From positions 1,499,825 to 1,563,824 of the forward strand of contig QRFJ01000048.1 in assembly GCA_006176705.1 (NCBI GenBank): a DNA stretch of 64,000 nt, read 5' to 3'. The position numbers and the translations under genes were made by a program. The stretch's first letter is position 1. Every line of letters begins with the position of its first letter. The notes beneath the pieces are model-generated. The model was not told where the DNA came from and made no database searches. It saw nothing but the letters and a program-made list of their open reading frames with translations. Below are positions 34,598-46,100 of this stretch, one piece after another. This DNA is from Cocos nucifera (Eukaryota; Streptophyta; Magnoliopsida; Arecales; Arecaceae).

Positions 34598-37500
34598 AAT
34601 TTTCTTAAAAAATCAAGAGCAAACCCACTACAACATGGATTAATATGAGGCTAATCATATCCATAAATAGGTGATCCCACTCTCTTTTGAATCCCCTCTG
34701 AATCCTTATAGATTAGCAATAGATCATTTGGAATTCTTGAAGTTCTCTATGGATTGTCGTCGAAATCCTTTTTTTGGTCATCAAAACAAGGTAAGCTCCT
34801 CCCTTTTCTTTCTTTTTTTTGGTTGTTTCCTCATCACCGGTGCTTAGTTGAAGCCGGCAAACCATCCGATTGGTGCAAAATAGGGCAAATCCTATTTCTT
34901 TGATTGTTCTCCCATTTTCACTGGCAACAATCACCGTTGAGACCACCGTCAAGGGCTACGATTTCGTCACCACCAATAGCCACCATGGATGGCTAGCCCC
35001 GATCTTCCGTGGCCACGCATGGGAGAGAAAGAATAAGGAGAAAGAATCTCCTATTTTGAGAAAGAAAGAAGAGAAGAAGAGAGAACTCTTCTCTCTCTTC
35101 TCTATTATGATTAATTATTTAATTAGTTAATTAGTTAATTTTTTATTTTCTTTCTTTAGTGGATTATTGAAGATTTTAGAAGAAAAAAATTATCGTGGAT
35201 GGAGATGTGGACCCCATGAACTCCGATAAAAGGTTCTCGATATTTAATTTAATTTATTTTAAAATATTAATTTTCAGATATGAGAGAATAATTTCTTAAA
35301 TGAGAGGACATCAAGCAAGATTCTTAGGACCTAAATTATGAGCCCGATAAATTTCTCTCTCTACCTTCTCTCTCCATTTTCTCTCTACAAGATTCTCTCT
35401 TTACTCTCTCTAGAATTTTTTCTCTCTAGATTATTTTTTCTCTCTCTTCATGGATTTTTCTCTCTAAAAAATCTAGATCGGGGTTTAGATATCTAAATAA
35501 ACTCAGATCAGTTAGTTGACCATAGGAAGAGTCTTAGATCTATAATGTTCAGATGTTTCTCTATAATTTTTATCATCCACGATCGTCTATGATTGATCAT
35601 GATTATGAGAGATACAATTATTCATACAAGATGTCAAATGGAGCATCTTGACCTAAAATTCATGGATCGGAAGGTTGATCAGTTACTATGCTTGAGTTAG
35701 AAACTGAAAAAAGGTAAGAACCTCTATACATGATCATCATTATATATATACTATTTCTATCATTGGATTTGTATCATTGGTTTTATATCATTGAATTTGT
35801 ATTGATTGATTTATAATATTTGAGATATATTATCTCTTATACGATTTTTCAGCATGAGTACATTATGTACTGATTATATGTATGTATATATATATATATA
35901 TTAGAGAATGATGATATGATTATATGAGCATGACATACTTGATTTGATCACATTGTATTTAGAATTGATTTGACGAAGTTAACATATAATAATGGGATGA
36001 AAAAGATATGGTTTGAACTAGTCATATCATGTAAATAGCTAGCTAGGAGCTTATGCCTGGGACAGCTCTCATGGGCTTAGGCATGGAATTTTGGGTTAGA
36101 CCAAGATTGAGATAGCCCGCTAGGAGGTCATGCTTGGGATAGCCCTCACAGGCTTATGCATGGAATTTTGGGTCAGACCAAGATTGAGGTTTGATCTTGA
36201 TTAGTCTAAAATCAGAAAAAAAAGATTAAGAAATATAAAAATATAATTAAGAAAAAGAGATTGTGAGCTTCACAGCCTGGTAAGATCTCTGTACATCCAC
36301 ACCAATATAATAATATAATTTAAAAATAATAATAAGTAATGAAACATAAAATCTCATAAAATATTCAGATCAACTCAAACATCTAGATAAACATGTAAAC
36401 AAATATATCACCACATATCAACATATGAATTTTTTTTATTCAATATTAAATTCATAACTTGTCATATTTTTTTCTTGTCATACTTTCATATTTTCTAACT
36501 TCTTTTTTTTAAATTTTGGACTAATCAAGATCATGCTATAATCTTGGTCTGACCTAAAATTCCACGCATAAGCCCATGAGGGCTATCCCAGGTATGAGCT
36601 GCTGGCGGGCAGTCTCAATCTTGATCTAATCCAAAATTTCATGCATAAGTCCATGGGAGCTGTTCCAGGCATAAGCTTCTGGCCAGCTATCTACATAACA
36701 AGACTATTCCAAATCATATTTTTTCTATCCAATTATTATATGTTAACTTTATCAAATCAATTCTAAATACAATATGATCAAATTAAGTATATGATGCTCA
36801 TATAATCATTTCATCATTCTCTGATACATGTATAAAATCAATACATAATATACTCCTATTGAAAGACCATACAAGAAATAATATATCTTAAACATTATAA
36901 ACCAATCAACACAAATCTAACGATATAAAACCAATGATAGAAATTCAATGATAGAAATTATATATATATATATATATATATTGATGATCATGTACAAGGT
37001 CTTACCTCTTTTCAGTTTCTAACTTAAGCATAGTAATCGATTAACCTCTCGATTCATAAATTTTAGGTCAAGATGCTCCATTCGACATCTAGTGTGGATA
37101 ATTGCATCTTTACATAATCAAGGTCAATCATAGATGATCATGAATGGCAAAAATTATGGAAAAACATCTAAATATTATAGATCCAAAATACTTCCTATGG
37201 TCAACTAATTATTTTGAATTTATTTAGATATCTAAACCTTGATCCAAAATTTTTAGAGAGAGAAATTCATGAAGAGAGAGAGAGAAAAAATAATCTAGAA
37301 AGAGAAAATTCTAGAGAATATAGAGAGAATCTTATAGAGAGAGAAAGTGGAGAGAGAAGGTAGAGAGAGAAACTTATCAGGCTTATAATTTAGGTCTTAA
37401 AAATCTTGCTTAATGTCCTCTCATTTAAGAAATTATTTTCTCATGCCTTCAAATTAATATTTTAAAATAAATCAAACTAAATATTAAGAATCTTCTATCA

Positions 37501-38105
37501 GAGTTTATGGGGTCCATACCTCCATCCCCGATAATTTACTTCTTCTAAAATCTTCAATAATCCACTAAAAAAATAATTAAATAATTAAATAATTAATCAT
37601 AATAGAGAAGAGAGAGAAGAGTTCTCTCTTCTTCTCTTCTTTCTTTCTCAAAATAGAGGATTCTTTCTCCTTATTCTTCCACTCCCACGTGTGGTCATAG
37701 AAGACCAGGGCCGGCCACCCATGGCGGCTCTCGACGGTGATGAAACTATGGCCCTCAACGGCGGCCTCAACGATAACTGTTGTCAGTAAGATTGGGAGAA
37801 CAATCAAAGGAACAGGATTTGCCCTATTTTGCACTAATCCGGCGGCTTGCCAGCTTCAATCGAGCGCTGATGATGAGGGAACAACCAAAAAAAAGGAGGA
37901 AGAGGGAGAAAGATCTTACCTTGATCCAATGGCCAAAGAAAGAGTTTTGACGACCCTTTTCTCAACAACAACCCACAAAGAACTTCAAGAATTTCTGGTC
38001 GATCTGCTATTATAATATCTAAGGATTCAATGGCGATTCAAAAGAGAGGGGGATCACCTATTTATGGATGTGATTAGGATCATGTTAACCTTTCTACTTT
38101 TTAAG
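34598..38105. repeat. 3.5-kb imperfect palindrome
   Basis: Left arm about 34598-36225 and right arm about 36505-38105 are inverted copies with a 280-bp spacer. Matching landmarks include CATCCATAAATAGGTGATCC on the left against the same read on the minus strand from about 38065. Others are 'gcaaaatagggcaaatcct', the block of 'tctctct' runs, and 'tggaattttgggt.agacc'. Mirror-image ORFs of 84-86 codons (34870-35130 plus; 37834-37577 minus) are similar to each other over their full length. Near the centre each arm has a 73-bp-type duplication with 'gcttatgcctggga' words. Could be a giant foldback element or two elements head to head. Confidence 0.8.
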
Positions 38106-39790
38106 AACCATCTCTTTCCTCCTCCACTTTTCATGAACCAAATGAGTCCTTAAGGAGCGCATGAATCAGATGTCTCACACGAAAATCTTCCCACCCCAAT
38201 TTGGTGGAAAAAAGTAGCGGTTAAATCGGATGTTTTCGTGGTTGTGTGCCTTCTATCTAATTAAATCCTAACCGTCTTGGTGATAAATTTTGTTAGATTT
38301 TTTCTGAGGAGCAGGGGAACCATTGGTCGGTCAGGTGGGGGAGATGTGAAATAAATGTTAGGATCTCATTGTCTATAAATAAAAAAATAAATGGTAGGCC
38401 TACCATGTTTTCCTTGTATCATATGGATATCTCACAGCCTAGGCCTCTCCTCGCTCAATCTATGTCACTCCTTTCATAATCAAAATTCAAGAAGTGAAAA
38501 AAGAAAAATGAAAAAGGTTAAAATCACCATTCCTTCCATTTGAATGTTATCCTATACTCAGGGTTGAGTTAGAGCACATCAGACCAAACCTGCCGAACAA
38601 AATACCCATCCTCACTTGATGTAATTTAAAAATTACCCTAACTAGCTGCCTAAACTCAAACTCAGTTGAGTGTATTATTTTGAACCCAAACACAAGTTTG
38701 AATTGGTTATAAAGACATTATGAAGGGAGTCCATATCTTGTGCAACACAAATTGCATCGGGTTAAATTGCTTTAAAAGTTTCAAAAATATGAAATACATA
38801 TGGATTAACTTAAAAAGTATAAAAACATGGAATAAAGATGACCTAGGCTAGCTAGGAGTCATGTCATTAAAATATTACGGCAAGAGGTTCTAGGACGCCA
38901 TTTTTTGTATCGTGCATTAACTTCCCATATTTAGTTTATCTATTTTTTCTGATTGAAAAAAAAAAGAAAAGAAAAGTAGTTGATGTTAAATTTTATGAAA
39001 AATTAATAAACTCCCATGTTAATCTTTGTTTTTATATTTGTGATATATCCTATAGAAAAGATTCTTTAGCATGTGAGCTGTAACATGTATTAGTGGGAGA
39101 TAAATTGCATGTATGGTTTCTATCTACGGTAGGGAGCATGAGCCCATGTACAAGTGCTTCTCGTTGCTATGAAGGTCGGGCAAGTGGATTGTACTTAGAC
39201 ATTTCCATCATTAAGAATTATAAACCATACCAGCTACTAAGATCATTGAGACAAGAAACGTCCTCCAGGATCATGTACGGGGGATAGCCAGCTGATGAAT
39301 TGCGCTTTAATGAATAGTTAATTTATTAGGTGGTCAAAAAAAATTGGTCCACGCATATATAAAAATAAAGAAATATCGCATGTAATTTGACTAAATTAGC
39401 ATTGATTTGGCCAAAATTGATCTCTAAATATAAAATAATTTTCTTTAGTTTATCTAAATTAGCACCATAATAAGTAATGAAACCCAAGTAGATACTAATT
39501 TTCTTGAATTTCTCTAGAATACCTTAATAACAAGTGATGAACTACTTAATTGGAGACCAAAACATACTAATTGAATGGTTTATCATCTATTTCATTCTTT
39601 AACTTCGCATGTGTGTATCTTTCGGAGGCAACTTAATACTAATTTGATCAAAATCCCCTACTTATTACTAATTTCCTTCAATTTGTCCGATTTACATTCG
39701 TATTAGGTGATAAAGCACTTAATAAGAGACCAATTCAGGCTAGTTGGATGATTTATCCACCCCCCCCCCGCGCAAAGAAAAAAAAAAAAA
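38106..39790. other. Unassigned intergenic stretch
   Basis: No gene supported. Contains A-rich runs and, at 39763-39772, a short C run followed by an A run, possibly a low-quality assembly spot. Confidence 0.4.
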
Positions 39791-39795
39791 AGCAT

Positions 39796-40945
39796 CACTA
39801 GATGCAATGGCAAACAAGGCTGCCGTTAAAGGACACTACCTAAAACATCACTTTAGGCAACAGTTCCATAAAGGATAAAAATAGGGTGGATAACATCCAA
39901 CTAAATCTACTTTTATATCCGAATAGCATCTGACTAATATATGTATTAATATCCATATCCATCAAAAAAAAAATGGATATAGATATGAAAAGATAATTAT
40001 TTGATCTATATCTAAATATCCAATTATACTTATGATTATATTTAATTTTATATAATATTTATTAATTTTTTAAAAAATATATAATCATATTAATATACTA
40101 TTAATTTAATTTATCATCTATTTAATATTATCTTCAATTATATGATCATAAAGTTTAATTATTTAAATTATATCTACATTTATATCCATACTTTCTATAT
40201 TCATATCTATTTAAAATAAATATAGATTTGAATTCTTGCATCATACTAGTGTCCATATTTGTTTTCGTATTCATCGGACAAAATAAATATAGATAGAGAT
40301 ATACATATATAGCAAGAAAGCATGATTTTATGCAATAACAAATAGGACTCATGCTACAAATTATCACTTCAGGCAATAGTTAGTGAACTATTGCTAAAAA
40401 GTATTATTTTGGAGAATGATTTTATAAAAACCATTATCTAAAAGCATTATTTTTATGCAACGGATCTTAAATTATTTTGTAAAAGAGCTTCACTTTTGGC
40501 AATAGGTACATTACTCGCTGCTATAGAGCATCATTTTTATAAAATAGCTATTGGAGCTATCATTATAAATTATTATTAAAAATAGTAGTTTTATAAATCT
40601 CCGCTCAAACATATCATATACAATAAATACAAAATATTTAAATTTATATTTTAGGCAACATTATATTAGCCGTTGCAAAAAAAAACTAATTTAGGCAACA
40701 ACATTAACTATCCATTATTTATAGACAGATGTATAGACAATAATAATAAAAACAGCTGGTATAATATAAATTTTTATGTAATGATATCTGATAACTATTG
40801 TACAGCTGTTGCATAATATATCCTAAGACAATAGCTTAGAATTATTGCTCTAAAGTTACTGTTTAAAATTAGATTTAAGTCAATGGTTAAAAAAATCGCT
40901 CCCACAGAGCTATTTATATGACATTAAATTTTAGCCGTTGTTTTT
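39796..40945. mobile_element. Unclassified repeat, possibly CACTA-like
   Basis: Starts CACTAGATGCAATGGC at 39796 and carries scattered 12-20 bp words in both orientations, such as 'ggcaacagtt', 'aactattgc', 'agccgttgc' and 'gcaacgg', like the subterminal arrays of CACTA elements. The right end is 'agccgttgtttttgg', directly against the conserved 45 bp before NPF copy 2. The second terminal repeat and target duplication are not clear. No coding. Confidence 0.35.
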
Positions 40946-40990
40946 GGAACAGAAAGAGAAACAAGGTGAGGAAAAAAGTTGGGGAGAGAA

Positions 40991-41724
40991 ATGATAGCAA
41001 TGACGGGAGAGAAACCCCGGGAAATTGAGATAGAGAGTGGCGTAGAAGCGGAGCCAGAAATCAAGTATAGGGGTTGGAAAGCCATGCCCTATGTTATAGG
41101 TATCAAATGCATGCTCTCTTCTTCTTCTTCTTCTTCTTCTTCTTTTTAATAAAAAAAAAAAAACCTTGATGAAAGAAATCCAGGGAGCTATGAGCTCCAT
41201 AAGACACCCAGTTTATTGATAGAAAAGTATATGCATTAGCGTAAAATAAGGATTAAAATAGAGGAGAAAAGAAGTCTGAAAAAAAAAAGGAAGTACAAGT
41301 CGATCTGTGTATGAAAAAGACAGCAACTACAGAAGTGAAAGCAGAAACCTCTGAAATAAAGGGGAGAAGAGATCCGTGTATGCAACATCCCATGCATCAA
41401 ATGCATGCGTGAACACCACTAGCTTTGATTTCGACCTTACAATTAATGGCTATTTTCTTTCATCAACCATTTTATATGCGATGGAAAATATGAGCAGGTA
41501 ACGAGACATTCGAGAAGTTGGGAACCATCGGCACGGCGGCGAACCTGCTGGTCTACCTCACCACCATCTTCCACTTGAAGAGTGTCACGGTGGCCACCCT
41601 CCTCAATATTTTCCATGGGGCTACCAACTTAACTCCTCTTCTTGGGGCTTTCCTCTCGGACACTTATTTGGGCCGCTACATCACTCTGGGATGTGCTTCT
41701 GTTTCTTCACTATTGGTATATATT

Positions 41725-41763
<39 letters not shown>

Positions 41764-42618
41764 CAGATTGGATCCGCACCACGATAGCTATGAGGCTCAG
41801 AGCATGGCATGCTAAGGCGCTCTTGTGTGCTAGCGTGTACCGTATGTGCAGTATGTCGCGAAGGAAACAAGTTGAGCTTAAGTTGTATTTTTTTTAATGC
41901 TATGATTATAAAGTAATTGGCCATCGATTGTCACAAGCACTTAAAAATATGTGTACATTTGGATTGCCAAAAGAGCACTGCATGCAGTTTGGCTCCAGTT
42001 GAACTACTTGATGCGTAATTTTTCTGAGTTTGGCTTCGGCTAAACCGTTGGCTGAACGCCTTGGTGATGTGATTGAGCGACACCTGAGCTGGTAGCATGA
42101 CTCGGTCCCCTCATGTCATACTCCTTGGAGCTCTAATCCTAGCACACAGGATGTGGATCATCATTCAACCTTTACTGTTATAAAACAAATACTTAATTTG
42201 GGGAGTTTCAGACCACTATTGAACCTAGTTGTTTCAACTTTATTTTTTTATGTTTTTTTCTCACTAAAGGGCAGATCTATATTTATTAATTACTTTTTTT
42301 AGCTTGGACTTTCGATAATATTTGAATCTCTGTATTTTTATTTTTTTTCTTTTTCTTTTATTAATTTCTAGTTCATGCAAGTCATGTGCATTGCACCTGA
42401 AACGTCTGGAATATATTCATGCAAATCATGGGCATTGCACCTGAACGTCTAGTTTATATGTACCCGTAGAAGCTTTCACTCTTTTATATCTAATATAGAT
42501 TTTTTTTGAGTGGAATATAGATGGCCATAGATTTCTGTTAAGGAAAGGATATCAACGTGGATAGATTAAGATCGGCCAGTTTAGAGTGGAAATAGAGAGA
42601 TCCAATTCTACAATTATG

Positions 42619-42693
<75 letters not shown>

Positions 42694-43110
42694 TAGATGC
42701 CGTTCGATCAAATCTCAGTTTATATTCAATTGAATTTCTGACCGTTCGATCAGCATACATTTCTAAAAACAGACATCTGAAAAGATGCGCTTGCTGAAAA
42801 AATTTTAGAAAAAAAAAATCTACATGCCTGGAAAAAAACTTATAAAAAAACAGGCTACATGCCTACTGGAAAGAAAAATCCGCTTTTCTTTTTTTCTTTT
42901 CTTTTCTTTTCTAGTAGGCATATTTTTTTTACATATTTTTTTTCAGCAGGTCTGTAGGTCTTTTTTTCTGATTTTTTTTAGGTGCAGATATGTGCCTATT
43001 TTTTTCTCAAAAGACGTGCCTTTTCAGACAACTATTTTCGAAAATGCGTACTAATTAAACAATCGGAGATTCAATCAGATATAGATCAGAATCCGATCGA
43101 ATGAAGCTCA

Positions 43111-43156
<46 letters not shown>

Positions 43157-46100
43157 CTCCACTATGAAAATTACATGAATTCCATGGTTTATATGAGATA
43201 ATATATCTCATTTAAAATATAGGATCCATATAATGATGACCCATCATGTGATCCACAAAGCTGTAATCGCACAATCGGACCTTGTGAATTTTGCTGTATG
43301 TCAATGCATGTAATATTATAAAATGACTCTGATAATAAGTTGGCTTTGTTTGCTAGTGTTGCTTGCTATAAATGTTGTCCATCCTATCTTGACTAGAATA
43401 TTGAATAATCGCAAATAACAAAGTTTGTTGGGTTGCAGAAGTGTAGTAGGCTAAAGAAGGAAGAAATACTTAGAAAATAAGCTAAGTATGCAAAACTACA
43501 GCACTTGCCAAAAAGGTTTATATGCTGAAAATATTTTTTTAATATGGAATTTTATTCTTTTTCATATAAAGATGAGTACAAAGCAACCCCATATATATAG
43601 TTGATTTCTGACCCTTCAAATGCCATATTAAAATATTTAAAATATCTTAGAAGATGAGGAGATATATTAAAATATCAAAAGTAGCTTTGGAACATAAAAA
43701 GACATATTGTTTGATGTGCTTGACCATTCTAAAAAACTCTTGATTTCTCCATTGTAAATTAACTTCCAACACCCTCTCTTAATTTGCAACGTTGAGTAGC
43801 TTCTTGAATTTCTCAAATTTTTCGACACTTACGGCTTTGGTGAAAAAATCTATAGGTTGCTCATTTGTATTGATAAACTTCAATTGTATTTTTTTTCTTG
43901 TTCACCAAATCTCGGATGAAGTGATATCTCAATTCAATATGCTTCGATCTTGCATGAAATACTAGATTCTCGGTCATTGCAATAGTTGACATATTATCAC
44001 AAAAGATGGTTATAGCTTCTTTTTGTTCTTCTTGTATATCACTAAATAGTCTTCGAAGCCAAACAACTGTACATGCAGCATTATTAGCAGCAATATATTC
44101 AGCTTCTCTAGAAGATAATGAAATTATTTTTTACTTTCTGGAACTCCAAGATATTACCTTCATCCCAAGGCAAAACAAGTATCTCGTAGTACTCTTTTGA
44201 TCATTTAAGGATCCGGCCCAATCACTGCTAGTAAAACCAACCAAAAAATTATTTTCTTAGTTTACATACTTAATTCCTTGCTTCTTAGTGCCTTGCAAAT
44301 ACTTTAAAATTCTCTTTGCTGTGGCTAAATGTAACTTCCTTGGATTACTCATGAATCTTGAAACATAGCTTACCGAGTACATGATGTCCGGCCTTGTATT
44401 AATGAGATAGATCAAAGATCCAACTAGGCTTCGAAATTCTATAGCATCAACCTTCTTTGTTCCATCATCTTGTTGCAATTTCTCATTTGAAGCCATAGGT
44501 GTTGAAGCTACTTTGTATTTATCCATTTGGAATTTTTTTCAAATTGTCTTCAAGTTACTTTTCTTGGGATAAGAAAATTTCTCTTTTGGATTGCTTTACT
44601 TGAATTACAAGAAAATACTTCATGAGGCCTAAATCAGTCATCTCAAATTCTTTCATCATATTATGCTTGAATTCTTTCACCATCTTCAAATTAGTGTCCA
44701 TGTAAATAAGATCATCAACATATAAACAAATGATAAGAAAATTTTGAGTACCTTCACTTCTTCATATAGAATAAGGGCTTACTTAGGCTTCTTTGAAAAT
44801 CATTCTTTTGGAAGTAGCCATCAATTCTGCTATTCCATGCTTTTGGTGCTTGTTTCCAACCCACATAGAGAGCTTTTCTTAAGCGATACACCTTGGTTTC
44901 CAAGCCTTTGACTTCATATCCTTTAGGTTGCTTCACATACATTGCTTCTTATCTCTGGTTATATGGCTACTACAATCACTATCAACATACCCAAACATTA
45001 ATTTTGAGATGCTTGTTGAATGCTCATGCAAGAAAATAATTGGTCATTCTCTTCTTTAGTGAATTTTACTTCTTCTTTCTTGAACATGTCTTTATACCAA
45101 CAACCTTGATAGGAGTGGTTAGCATGTTTACATCTCTTTCACTTGAAACAACACTCCTTGGTTTCATGATTGGTTCTCTTGCAAATACGGCATTGATGTT
45201 GTTGTTCATCTCCAGCTTTATCTTTGATTGTTGTTGTTGTTTATTGTTCATCTCCAGCTTTATACCAACAATCAAATAGCTCCTTGATTGTTGTTGTTCA
45301 TCTTCAGCTTTATCTTTATTTTTATTGCATGCCTTGCCACTTGCCTTTCTTTTGAAATGCTCCCCCTGTCTTTCCTTGCTGGAATTTGTATGACTTTTTC
45401 TCTAAAATATTTGCTTAGACTTGAAAAGCTTAATCAAGTGGTTGATTTCATTTGCTTAATCTTTCATTATGCACTTAGAGAGAACACATTAACTCATGAA
45501 AAGTATATGTAGCCAAATTTTTAGATTCTTCTATTGCAGCAACGACATGATCAATTTTTTTAGGAAGACTACGAAGAACTTTTAGAATAATTTTTTTTTC
45601 TTCAATGGAATCTCCCAAAGCTTCTAATTTGATTGACCATTTCAGAAACTCTTGTGAAAAGATTTAATATATTTTCACCTTCTTTCATATATAGATATAT
45701 TATGAAAATCTCTCCAGAGTGATTGTAGTTTTAAAAAGATTACTTTCTCATCTCCTTGAAAATCCTTCTTGAGAATGTCCCAAGCTTCCTTAGCCTTTTT
45801 TTGCATCAAAGATTCGAAGGAAGATGGTATTGCTTACTCTTTGTTGGATGTAGCGTAGTGCACTTACATCTCTTTTGATATTCTTTTTGCATTGCTTTTG
45901 GTCTGCCTCCTATCAGTTGGTTTGATCTTTGGGTGGCTTTAAATATATGCCATCAACAACGTCCCAAAGCTTTTGAGAGATGAATAAAGTTTGCATTTGA
46001 TAGCTCCAATTGTCATAATGCTCTCCTTCAAATATTGGAATTAACTTGAATTGAGTTGTAGGTAAAAATGATTGGAGTAGAGGTGGTTGTCATGAGAGGT

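Noticed and set aside
34870..35130. 86-codon ORF as a host gene
   Set aside because: Its twin occurs in the other palindrome arm (37834-37577); it belongs to the repeat and has no recognised domain.
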